DNA of 36,168 nt from Bacteroidales bacterium (GTDB lineage: Bacteria > Bacteroidota > Bacteroidia > Bacteroidales > UBA932). Of the stretch, positions 7,733-16,020 are shown in pieces. Every line of letters begins with the position of its first letter. The stretch's first letter is position 1. Where the stretch lies: the NCBI GenBank assembly GCA_017618115.1, contig JAFZUX010000003.1, positions 1 through 36,168 of the forward strand. Direction: 5' to 3'. The position numbers were made by a program, and so were the translations under genes. Below the pieces are notes generated by a model. It was not told the origin of the DNA and ran no database searches. It was given only the letters and a program-made list of their open reading frames with translations.

Positions 7733-9751
7733 AATTAAACCACGAGCTTTTAGCATAGCATCCGGGTTTGGCTGGGCGCCGGTAAACATCTCAAAGAGTA
7801 CCATAGGTTCCTCACTGCCACCCTTTTCCAGGAGGGTCTTGCGGAATTTGTCTGCAACCTCTCTGTTGTAGATGCCGTGCTTTTTGAAGTAATCAAAGGC
7901 ATCTTTTTCCAACACCTCACTCCAGAGATAACTGTAGTAACCTGCGCTGTAACCGGAGTTGAAAATGTGGTTGAAGTAGGTTGTGCGGTATCTTGGAATT
8001 ATCTCGTCTATGAGTCCCATGTCCTTGCAAACCTTATCTTCAAATGCCTTAATATCAATGCCGTCCAACTGGTCCTCATCAAGTTCATGCCACTTCATAT
8101 CAAGTATGGAGGCGGCTGCAAGTTCTGTGGTTGCAAAACCCTGGTTGAACTTGGATGAGTTGTTGATCTTGGCAACTAGAGAATCCGGAATAACCTCACC
8201 AGTCTTGTAGTGCTTTGCATAGAGAGCCAGAATCTCAGGCTGGAATGCCCAGTTCTCATTGAACTGTGAGAAGGTCTCAACAAAGTCTCTTGTAACGTTG
8301 GTTCCGCTGACGGTAGGGTAGTGGCACTTGGTAAGAAGTCCGTGGAGTGCGTGACCGAACTCGTGGAATACGGTCTCAACCTGGTCTATAGTGAAAAGTG
8401 CAGGGAGAGAGTCTGTTGCAGGAGTCATGTTGCCTACGTTTATGATGATAGGTCTAATGTCATTGCCATCCTTATCTACATACTGCTCTCTGAAGTTGGT
8501 CATCCAGGCACCGCCTCTCTTGGTACTTCTCGGGAAGTAGTCCGTCATAAAGATACCCAGCAGAGAGGAGTCTGCATCCATTACCTTAAAGACCTCAACC
8601 TCAGGGTTGTAGAGAGGAACGTTGCTGACAGGTTCAATTAAGATGCCGTATATCTTGTTGGCAGTCTTAAAGATACCGTCTCTGACGTTCTCCATCTTAA
8701 AGTATGGGCGGGTGAGAGACTCATCCAAATCATACTTCTGCTTTCTTACCTTCTCTGCATAGTAGAACCAGTCCCAAGGCTCAATCTTGCTTCCCTTAGG
8801 AAGTTTGCCCTCCTTAATCTCCTGGTTCATAACTTGCTGCATATCATAGACTTCCTCCTTGGCTTTGGAGACTGCAGGAGCAATCACCTTATCCAGGAAC
8901 TCATCTACGGTCTTAGGATCCTTGGCCATCTTGTTGTCCAACTGGTATGCGGCATAGTTCTCAAAGCCCAGAAGTTTTGCTTTCTTTGCTTTGAGTTTGA
9001 GGATGTTAAGACAAAGAGCCTTGTTGTCAAACTCGTCATTGTTGTTGGCGCGGTTTGAGTAGGCAAGGAACATCTCCTTTCTTCTTTCACGGTCACTGCA
9101 ATTGGTCATCTCATCTTCATAAGATGAAACCGGAATGCCGAACTTCTCCTTAAAGCGGTTGTTCTCGGCTAATAGGTTGTTTCCAAATTTCTGCTGAGCC
9201 TCAGTAAGTTGGAGGTTGATATCCTTGAGTTTTGCCTGAGCATCCTCAGTAAGGTTGACACCGTTACGGGTAAAGTTCTCATAGTATTTTTTAAGAACCA
9301 TCTGCTGCTCTCTGTTGAGATGAATCTGAGGAGCGTCATAAACGGCCTTAATTCTTTCAAAGAACTTCTTGTCCATATAAACCTCATCAGAGAAGGCGGT
9401 TACAAGCTTTGCAGCCTCTTCTCTAATGGCGTTGAAGGTGCTGTCACCCTCAGTCTCGGCAAGGTTGAAAAGAACGGCGGTAACTCTCTCCAGAAGTTGT
9501 CCGGAGAGAGCTGCAGCCTCTATAGTGTTCTTAAAATTTGGAGCCTCAGGGTTGTTGATAATGGCCTCAAGTTCAGCTTTATGCTGCTTGATTCCCTCCT
9601 TAACGGCAGGGATGTAATCAGATGGTTTTATCTGCTCAAAAGGAGGAATACCGTAAGGAGTATCCCACTCGGTGAGCAGGGGATTCTTTGAAGTACAAGA
9701 GATTATGGCCATAGCAGCAATAACTGTGATAAATAATTTTCTCATTATCAT
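7727..9751 (-). CDS. M3-family metallopeptidase lipoprotein (Dcp/oligopeptidase type)
   Basis: A 674-residue zinc peptidase. The M3 signature VFHEFGHALHGLL gives zinc ligands His463 and His467 and catalytic Glu464, and Glu492 in RDFVETFSQF sits 29 residues after His463, the spacing of the third ligand in M3 enzymes. The N-terminus (MRKLFITVIAAMAIISC) is a lipoprotein signal with the lipid-bearing Cys in IISCTS, so the enzyme is expected outside the cytoplasm. Start codons ATG 9751 and ATG 9745 are both possible. Family members are peptidyl-dipeptidases or oligopeptidases acting on short peptides. It lies 8 bases after the DUF5689 gene as the last gene of the operon, where it may digest peptides released from material the operon captures. 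Confidence 0.92.
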   Translation of the reverse strand: MIMRKLFITVIAAMAIISCTSKNPLLTEWDTPYGIPPFEQIKPSDYIPAVKEGIKQHKAELEAIINNPEAPNFKNTIEAAALSGQLLERVTAVLFNLAETEGDSTFNAIREEAAKLVTAFSDEVYMDKKFFERIKAVYDAPQIHLNREQQMVLKKYYENFTRNGVNLTEDAQAKLKDINLQLTEAQQKFGNNLLAENNRFKEKFGIPVSSYEDEMTNCSDRERRKEMFLAYSNRANNNDEFDNKALCLNILKLKAKKAKLLGFENYAAYQLDNKMAKDPKTVDEFLDKVIAPAVSKAKEEVYDMQQVMNQEIKEGKLPKGSKIEPWDWFYYAEKVRKQKYDLDESLTRPYFKMENVRDGIFKTANKIYGILIEPVSNVPLYNPEVEVFKVMDADSSLLGIFMTDYFPRSTKRGGAWMTNFREQYVDKDGNDIRPIIINVGNMTPATDSLPALFTIDQVETVFHEFGHALHGLLTKCHYPTVSGTNVTRDFVETFSQFNENWAFQPEILALYAKHYKTGEVIPDSLVAKINNSSKFNQGFATTELAAASILDMKWHELDEDQLDGIDIKAFEDKVCKDMGLIDEIIPRYRTTYFNHIFNSGYSAGYYSYLWSEVLEKDAFDYFKKHGIYNREVADKFRKTLLEKGGSEEPMVLFEMFTGAQPNPDAMLKARGLIK

Positions 9752-9759
9752 TTAGTTTA

Positions 9760-10767
9760 TTAGTCTACCGGAGCTTCTACTTTAATGCAGGAGTCATCCA
9801 GAATGACAAACTGAGGAGTTCCTCTGTAATTGGTGAGAATACCGGTAAGACTGTAAGTAGCCTTCTTAGCCAGCACATCCTCATCCAACTTATAATCTGC
9901 AAATTTGGAGTATCCGCTGGTACGTACCTGAACCTGTACGCCACCCATCGTGAAATAATGGGAAACATAGTTGGCAGAGATGGAAAGGGCGTTCTGCTCT
10001 CTCATTTCTGCAACGGTCATAGTTTTGTCAGATGTAACTGCGGCATCCCAAATTCCGGAATCCAAATACTTCTGCATCTGGTTGGCGCTCATTGCCCAGG
10101 TGTTGATGCCCCAGGTCTTGTCTGAGAGGTAAACTCTCTTTCCGTTACCTGCGTTTTCATCTGCAGGATAGAGGATTGCAAAGACCTCGTTGGCGTATGT
10201 GAGCCCCTTGAGAGTTACAAGAGTCTGGAATTTCTCCTTCTTTGTAAGATCTGCGGGAGCAATTACCTCCGGAGTAACAGGGTCTGCAATTTTGCCCTTG
10301 AATACGTGAAGTTCTATGATTCTCTGAGCGTCCAGATAGGTGGTCTCGTATTCACCTGTAGGATCCTCAAGACCAATCTGAAGCATGCCTTCGTATGCAC
10401 CCAGCGTAAGGCCGTCCAACTTAACATATACCCATCTGCCCGGCTGGTAGTCATTGTAAAGACTTGTCTTACCCATCTTTATCTCGATGGCGCCCGTAGC
10501 ATCCTGAATATACAATGAACGGTAAACGTTACCTCCCTGGTCTGAAGAAATCACCTGACCGCCAATGATAAGGTCCTTCTCAATGTGAACCGGTTTGTCT
10601 ACATAGAGAGCCTTAATGGCTGCTATTGTGGTGTTTGCCTTAATATCAACTACCTCGTCACTCTGTGGTTCATCATACTTTTTCAGAACCGGATCCCACT
10701 CGTGGCATGAAGATGCGAGGAAGAGTGCAACAGCAAAAATGAATATAATAGTGTATAACTTTTTCAT
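9760..10767 (-). CDS. DUF5689-type surface/periplasmic lipoprotein
   Basis: A 335-residue lipoprotein with signal MKKLYTIIFIFAVALFLASSC and lipidated Cys21. The body contains the pattern typical of DUF5689 proteins: IKALYVDKPVHIEKDLIIGG, then SSDQGGNVYRSLYIQDATG and a C-terminal LTGILTNYRGTPQFVILDD. Such a beta-barrel fold resembles OB-fold nucleic-acid-binding modules, and DUF5689 proteins commonly sit beside TonB receptors and secreted nucleases in Bacteroidota; I give these family points from general knowledge. Here it is 12 bases downstream of a TonB receptor gene. A binding or accessory role for that receptor is inferred, perhaps in place of SusD. No catalytic motif is seen. Confidence 0.8.
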   Translation of the reverse strand: MKKLYTIIFIFAVALFLASSCHEWDPVLKKYDEPQSDEVVDIKANTTIAAIKALYVDKPVHIEKDLIIGGQVISSDQGGNVYRSLYIQDATGAIEIKMGKTSLYNDYQPGRWVYVKLDGLTLGAYEGMLQIGLEDPTGEYETTYLDAQRIIELHVFKGKIADPVTPEVIAPADLTKKEKFQTLVTLKGLTYANEVFAILYPADENAGNGKRVYLSDKTWGINTWAMSANQMQKYLDSGIWDAAVTSDKTMTVAEMREQNALSISANYVSHYFTMGGVQVQVRTSGYSKFADYKLDEDVLAKKATYSLTGILTNYRGTPQFVILDDSCIKVEAPVD

Positions 10768-10779
10768 AGTCTTTGCGTT

Positions 10780-13719
10780 TTAGAATCTGAAATAGAGATT
10801 AACCATATAGTTGAGTCCAGGCATATAGAAATACTTGTTGTCAAACTTGTAGTAGCGCTCCTTGCTTACGGTGTTCTCCACAAGGCGGCTCTGCTCAAAT
10901 CCTCCCGTCTTTACACCCTTGTTGTTGAGAAGGTTGTTGACGTTAACATTGAAGCCCAACTGATATTTGCGCTTGATGTAGAAGGATTTACCAATGCTGA
11001 GGTTTACTATCCAAGCCTTCTTGAACTTCTCCTGAGCGGCCATATACTCAACCTCTGCAGGGGTGATAATCTTATCAGGTCCTGCGGTTGGAAGGTCTGT
11101 TCTCAGGAACGGGTTCATGCTCAGGTAAGAGCGGTCAAAGTAGTTGACGTTAGCATCTATGAACCAATAGTTGAAGTTGTATGAAAGTCCCATAGAGGCA
11201 GCAATTTGCGGAGTTCCCGGAACATAGTGCTTCTGGAACTTCTCAACAACGTATCTGCCCTTCTCATCCTTAACATAGTTGCCGTTTCCGTCTTTGAGGA
11301 ATACCGGATGACTCTTCCAGTAAGGTACAACCTCATCATTTACAATGTATTCGGTTGTGTTATCAAAGGTCTGAGTCATTCTTGGGTTGGATGTGTAAAC
11401 GTACTCTCCGTAACTGAGTGCTCCAACAAGGGAGAGATCCGTAATAAAGGTAGGAACCTTGAATCCCATCTCAATACCCATGTGGCGCTCGTCCATTCCT
11501 CTGAGAGCAAAGTTGGTCATGGAGTTCTGAACGTCATCATACATACTCATAAGGTCCGTCTGATCCTTTATGGTTGTGAAGAATCCTGTGAGTCTGAAGT
11601 TTACGCTGTTGGTATTGAAAGAGTAGGTTGCATCTGCAGATACAATCTTAGTCTTGTCCAGGTTAGGAATCAGAGTGTTTCTGGTTCTTGGAGAGACAAA
11701 TGCCTTGTTAAACTTAGGAGGTTCAGTAAAGATACCGCCGCTTACGCTCAGGCGATGGCTGCCTCCGAATGTGTAACTTAACATACCCTTTGCACTCCAG
11801 GTTGTAAACTCAGGTTTTTCACTGGAGCCGTAAGAGGTTATAGGCTTGCCGTTTACGTCATATTTGGTAATGAGTTCTCCCTTGTAGAAAATCTCACTGC
11901 CGTCTTCATTCAGACCTGCAAAGAGGCCTTTACGGTACTTACCGTCTCTCCAGAATTTTGTTCTCTCAACTTTGCCGGCCAAGTCTGCCTGGAAGCCTCC
12001 GAATTTGAAAGTCCAGTTCATCCATCCGGTGAGGTTACGGATATTTGCAATATAGCTGTATCCGTATCTGTCTCCCTTATAGAGGATTTCTGCGTTGCCG
12101 TTCTTAAAGAAGTAGTTGAGGTCATTCTGAATGAGTGCCTCGTTGGAAGCGTAGTCTCTCTCTGCAAACTGGTCAATATTAACGTAATAATCACCGCCCA
12201 GAAGATCCTTTATCTTCTTGTAGTTGTCACTTCTGTTCCACTTGTAGGTGAATCCTCCGGTGAGAGTCAACCAGTCTTTAATCTTCCACTTGAGGTTGCC
12301 TCCAAAGTTGAAATCTTTCTGGTCTACTCTTCTCTCCTCAATAATATACTTTGAACGGAGTCCGTGAGTGGTTCTGTTGTTTTTGTTAACGTTGTAGAAA
12401 CGGTCCCAATTTACGTGCGCAATGTTATCCAGATCAGCCATCCAGGCATCTTTGGTCCAGAGGTATTTCTGCATGTTATTGCGGTTATAATCAGGATTTT
12501 CATTCCAGAAGTAACTAGGAAGATTTCTGTAATAATCCGGTTTAGCGTCGTATGCGTCATACCAGTCCAAAGCGGAGTAACCGTTCATACCGAATCTGTA
12601 GAGAGCGGTGAGGGTTCCTCTGAATTTGTCTGAAGGCTCATAGTCATACTTGAGGATTGTGATAGGCTCGTGAGTCCTTCTCACTCTGGCGTTTCTCATT
12701 TTGCCGTTCTGATATCCCCAGTTAGGATTGTACATATTGTCTCCCATAAGGTCATAAACCTCTTGTGTGGCAGCCATCTGCACGCCCCTCTGGCCCGGAG
12801 TTCCGAGTACCGTAGCGCCAATCTTGCTTCCCTTACCAAACTTCTTCTCAATACCAAAGTAGTAACCGAAAGACTTGTAGTAAACGCCCTGAATCCAGTC
12901 ATTTCCGCCTAAACGGGCAGATACGCTGAATGCATAAGACCAGCCGTTGTCCAGAACGCCGGAAGCGTAGGTGAGCATAAGACGGAGCCTGTATAATGAG
13001 CTGTTTGTCATTACGCTGGCTCTCCAGCCTTTACGGACGTTGGAAGCATTAACGGGGATGTTGGTAAGACCGTTGTAACCGCCAAAGCCGTAGCTTGAAA
13101 TTTCAGAGCCGTTAACGGTGAACTTGGTTCTGGTTGCCTCGTTAAGACCGCTCCACAGAGAGAACGGAGAACTGCCGGTAGTTGCATCGTTGAGTTTGAT
13201 GCCGGCAAGTTCAACTTCCTGAGACTCACTGGTATAACCACGAGCCTTAAATCTGATGGAGGAGAAGTTGTAAGAGAGGTTGTTGAAGACGTCATTCTGT
13301 CCGTAGAGAACGGTAGGGTTATCTGAATAACCGTCATCGTCCAACTCAAACTCTGCCTGATCCTCCTCAGATCCTGTGTCTGAAATTGTAACTACAGGAG
13401 ATAGGGAAACGGTAAAGAGATCTTTAATCTTTCCCTCTGCAATGGTAACGCCCACCCTTGTCTGCACGTAATTCTCCGCAGCAAAGACAAGGGAGTAAAC
13501 TCCATCCGCAATGTTGGAAATCAAGAAATTACCGTCGGAATCAGTGGTGCCCTTTGCAACAACCTCACCGCTCTTTGTAAGAGTAAGTGAGACGTTGTAG
13601 ACCGGAGTACGGTCCGCACGGTTGATTACCGTTCCCTTTACGCCACCCGTATTACTCTGAGCCTGAAGGCTTAGGGCAGTAAAGAGGATGGCAATTACCA
13701 AGGAAATTTTCTTTAACAT
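10780..13719 (-). CDS. TonB-dependent outer-membrane receptor with carboxypeptidase-regulatory-like N-domain
   Basis: A 979-residue outer-membrane transporter. Signal peptide (MLKKISLVIAILFTALSLQAQ), a CarboxypepD_reg-like Ig module at about residues 25-105 (GGVKGTVINRADRTPVYNVS), a plug region at about 135-250 and a long beta-barrel of alternating aromatic strands ending in a terminal Phe (NLYFRF), the usual outer-membrane insertion signal. No SusD partner is adjacent, so this is not a classic glycan-utilisation pair. The neighbours are two secreted nucleases upstream in transcription, then DUF5689 and M3 peptidase genes downstream. Import of nucleic-acid breakdown products or a bound ligand is inferred from that context only. 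An acidic stretch (SEEDQAEFELDDDG) lies between the Ig module and the plug. Confidence 0.9.
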   Translation of the reverse strand: MLKKISLVIAILFTALSLQAQSNTGGVKGTVINRADRTPVYNVSLTLTKSGEVVAKGTTDSDGNFLISNIADGVYSLVFAAENYVQTRVGVTIAEGKIKDLFTVSLSPVVTISDTGSEEDQAEFELDDDGYSDNPTVLYGQNDVFNNLSYNFSSIRFKARGYTSESQEVELAGIKLNDATTGSSPFSLWSGLNEATRTKFTVNGSEISSYGFGGYNGLTNIPVNASNVRKGWRASVMTNSSLYRLRLMLTYASGVLDNGWSYAFSVSARLGGNDWIQGVYYKSFGYYFGIEKKFGKGSKIGATVLGTPGQRGVQMAATQEVYDLMGDNMYNPNWGYQNGKMRNARVRRTHEPITILKYDYEPSDKFRGTLTALYRFGMNGYSALDWYDAYDAKPDYYRNLPSYFWNENPDYNRNNMQKYLWTKDAWMADLDNIAHVNWDRFYNVNKNNRTTHGLRSKYIIEERRVDQKDFNFGGNLKWKIKDWLTLTGGFTYKWNRSDNYKKIKDLLGGDYYVNIDQFAERDYASNEALIQNDLNYFFKNGNAEILYKGDRYGYSYIANIRNLTGWMNWTFKFGGFQADLAGKVERTKFWRDGKYRKGLFAGLNEDGSEIFYKGELITKYDVNGKPITSYGSSEKPEFTTWSAKGMLSYTFGGSHRLSVSGGIFTEPPKFNKAFVSPRTRNTLIPNLDKTKIVSADATYSFNTNSVNFRLTGFFTTIKDQTDLMSMYDDVQNSMTNFALRGMDERHMGIEMGFKVPTFITDLSLVGALSYGEYVYTSNPRMTQTFDNTTEYIVNDEVVPYWKSHPVFLKDGNGNYVKDEKGRYVVEKFQKHYVPGTPQIAASMGLSYNFNYWFIDANVNYFDRSYLSMNPFLRTDLPTAGPDKIITPAEVEYMAAQEKFKKAWIVNLSIGKSFYIKRKYQLGFNVNVNNLLNNKGVKTGGFEQSRLVENTVSKERYYKFDNKYFYMPGLNYMVNLYFRF

Positions 13720-13730
13720 ATTATTATCAT

Positions 13731-14819
13731 TTATTTATTTGTTACAACTATGTAAGTAGGGAAGTGATCGCTATAACCTCCTATGAAAGCGCCGCCTTGG
13801 AATGTCCTGAAAGGCGTACCTTTATACTGTCCCTCCTGCACCTCCATATAAGGTTTGTGGAAAACTCTTCCGTAATATTTTTTCTTCACGATAGGTACAA
13901 TCTTCAGAGTGCCCTCTTTTGCCTGAGCCAGGTTCTTGTTTACCATAATGATATCAAAGATATTCCAGGCACCTCTGTAAGCCAGTGAACCATAGCCGTT
14001 TTTATACATAGCGATGAATGGGTTGAAGAAGTCGTCATCTTTCAACTCATCTATCTTCTCTCTTCCGTGAAGGAATTTGGTCATACTTCTGTCCGTAGGG
14101 TTGTCGTTCATATCTCCCATCACAACTATCTTAATACCCGGGAACTCCTTCATCAGTTCAACGGCATGATCGTGAATGATTTCCGCACCGCGGCATCTCC
14201 TCTCGTCCGTCTTTGCTCTGGACGGAAGGTGAGCCACATAGAAAGCGAACATCTCTCCTCCCAACATACCGCGGGCCATAAGAATATCTCTGGTAAGAAA
14301 TTTCTTCATATCCACGGTGTCCGTAAAAGTAATCCTCTTGCTGTCAAAGTTGTAAGGAATTGCATCCTCCTCCAGCAGTTGGAACTTGGTAGGGTCGTAG
14401 AGCAGAGCAACGTCTACACCTCTGTAATCCGGTCCCTCAAAGTGGACTATCTGATAGTTGGCATCCGCAATTTCCGGTTGACTTACAAGGTCTTCCAAAA
14501 CGTGGCGGTTCTCCACCTCACTCAGTCCCAACACGGCGTGCCAAGCTTTGTTGTCCTCCTTCATATCTCTGATGACGGTTGCCATATTGTGGAGCTTCTT
14601 GTTGTATTTGGCAGCAGTCCACTCGTTTGCACCGTCCGGCAGATATTCAAAGTCTCCTTTGCCAATATCGTGAAACGTATCAAAGAGGTTCTCTACATTG
14701 TAAAATCCAATGACATAGCTCTTACTCTTCTGAGACATCCCCGGTTTGAGGAAGACAAAGAGCAGCAGAGCAGCCAGGATTATTATTTTGTATGTAATGC
14801 TTTTCTTCATAGGTCTCAT
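13731..14819 (-). CDS. Secreted endonuclease/exonuclease/phosphatase (EEP) family protein
   Basis: A 362-residue member of the DNase I-like EEP superfamily. The metal and catalytic residues of the family are visible: Asn41 (FYNVENLFD), Glu101 (LSEVENRHVL), His197 (VAHLPSRAKTDERR), Asp236 and Asn238 (VMGDMNDNPTDRS) and the terminal Asp351-His352 (SDHFPTYIV). The N-terminus is hydrophobic (YKIIILAALLLFVFLKPGMS) and would export or anchor it. Starts at 14819 (MRPMKK) and 14810 (MKK) are both possible. The EEP fold also includes phosphodiesterases and sphingomyelinases, so the substrate is not proven, but the adjacent, nearly abutting gene encodes a different nuclease family, favouring nucleic acid. 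It lies 11 bases upstream of the TonB receptor gene. Confidence 0.88.
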   Translation of the reverse strand: MRPMKKSITYKIIILAALLLFVFLKPGMSQKSKSYVIGFYNVENLFDTFHDIGKGDFEYLPDGANEWTAAKYNKKLHNMATVIRDMKEDNKAWHAVLGLSEVENRHVLEDLVSQPEIADANYQIVHFEGPDYRGVDVALLYDPTKFQLLEEDAIPYNFDSKRITFTDTVDMKKFLTRDILMARGMLGGEMFAFYVAHLPSRAKTDERRCRGAEIIHDHAVELMKEFPGIKIVVMGDMNDNPTDRSMTKFLHGREKIDELKDDDFFNPFIAMYKNGYGSLAYRGAWNIFDIIMVNKNLAQAKEGTLKIVPIVKKKYYGRVFHKPYMEVQEGQYKGTPFRTFQGGAFIGGYSDHFPTYIVVTNK

Positions 14820-14822
14820 TGT

Positions 14823-16019
14823 TTACCACCAGTAAGAATTCTTTGTAGGGTCCTCAGCCTCAACCTGATCTGAAACACTTTGGCCCACTTTTGCAGCAAG
14901 GTTGGGGAAAAGGTCTAAGCCAATCTTTGCCTCCAATGCGTCTATACTCATCACGATGGATGTAGATGAACTGGTGATGGAGGCCTGACTGTAAGCCTTG
15001 TGCTCAAAGTACATAGCCAATCCCATATAACCGTTGTATCCCAGAGTGCTTCCGTTGCTGTATCTGAGAACCGCTTTCCAGTAAGCTACCGGAACGGTAA
15101 CAGCCTTATTGTTATTGTCGTAGGCCTTCTGAGAACTTCCCTTCACAACACATCCCGTAATAACGTAGAGAGTGTCACACTTGGAAGCCCAGTTTCTCAC
15201 CAGAGTCTCCGCATTGGCCCAAATACCTCCGTTAAAGGCATTTAGCTGAGGAGTCATATTGGTGAAGTAGAAGGTCATCACATTGTCCTGATAACTGAGG
15301 CGGTCTGCACTAGGAAGCTGGTGACCTCTGTCGTAACTGTAACTGCCTGTCCCCTTGTATGCTGAGAAGAGGGTAGGCTGGTCTGCGGTTACAATATCCG
15401 GGTCATAGCCCCAGGCGTCTGATCTGTTGCCGCTTCCCTTAAGGGAGTTGTTGAGCGGATATGCCACCCACATGGCAACCAAATCAGTAGGACTCCAGTC
15501 AAAAGAGAAACTTCTGCCCGTCTTGCCTGCAGATGCAAACTGGTGATAGACAAACTTATGTCCGCTTACCAGTTTAAGGTCCGGCAGTTCCAACCATCCC
15601 GGTGAAGTCACCGTTGTGGTTGACGGGCCGGCTCCCTTCTGAGTGAGAGTTGCCGTAGCAGTTGAGCCTGAGCTGGTTAAGGTAAGTGTGGCGGTGCGGG
15701 CATCGTTGGAGGTGTTCGCCTCGTATGAGACGGAAACCGTTGAACTGTTGCCGCTTCCGGAACTCTGACTCACCTTGAGCCAACTCTGAGAAGAGGTAAG
15801 GGTCCAGGCTCCGCTTGCCGTAATGACAATGAACTGGCTTCCCTTAGCCGCCTCAACGCTAGCCTGTTTGAAGGTTACAGAGGCAGGAGTTGTAGGTTCG
15901 GGACCCGGGGTTGGAGTGGGCGTGCTACCTTTTCCTCCTCCGCCACCGCCGCAGGCGGCCGCCAGCAACATCATAGTTGCCAGGGCCGTAAACAGCAGTA
16001 TGTATCTTATCTGTTTCAC
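14823..16019 (-). CDS. BACON-domain DNA/RNA non-specific endonuclease lipoprotein
   Basis: A 398-residue lipoprotein with signal MKQIRYILLFTALATMMLLA and Cys23 in LAAAC, followed by a Gly run and a Thr/Pro linker that could hold the enzyme away from the membrane. Residues about 46-128 form a BACON module (ITASGAWTLTSSQSWLKVS). The C-terminal half is a non-specific nuclease of the NUC family: SYDRGHQLPSADR with predicted catalytic His233 and, downstream, FYFTNMTPQLNAFNGGIW carrying the Mg-binding Asn region. Such enzymes cut DNA and RNA without sequence preference. The start is GTG at 16019, one base after the stop of the upstream gene, with no better ATG; the tight junction implies translational coupling. 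Three bases separate it from the EEP gene. Confidence 0.9.
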   Translation of the reverse strand: MKQIRYILLFTALATMMLLAAACGGGGGGKGSTPTPTPGPEPTTPASVTFKQASVEAAKGSQFIVITASGAWTLTSSQSWLKVSQSSGSGNSSTVSVSYEANTSNDARTATLTLTSSGSTATATLTQKGAGPSTTTVTSPGWLELPDLKLVSGHKFVYHQFASAGKTGRSFSFDWSPTDLVAMWVAYPLNNSLKGSGNRSDAWGYDPDIVTADQPTLFSAYKGTGSYSYDRGHQLPSADRLSYQDNVMTFYFTNMTPQLNAFNGGIWANAETLVRNWASKCDTLYVITGCVVKGSSQKAYDNNNKAVTVPVAYWKAVLRYSNGSTLGYNGYMGLAMYFEHKAYSQASITSSSTSIVMSIDALEAKIGLDLFPNLAAKVGQSVSDQVEAEDPTKNSYWW

Positions 16020-16020
16020 C

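Noticed and set aside
10780-13719. TonB receptor as part of a SusCD polysaccharide locus
   Set aside because: No SusD-like gene, glycosidase or anti-sigma/ECF regulator is adjacent; the neighbours are nucleases and a peptidase.
14067-14873. Open frame of about 268 codons on the + strand
   Set aside because: Antisense to the EEP-family gene, whose catalytic residues are all intact.
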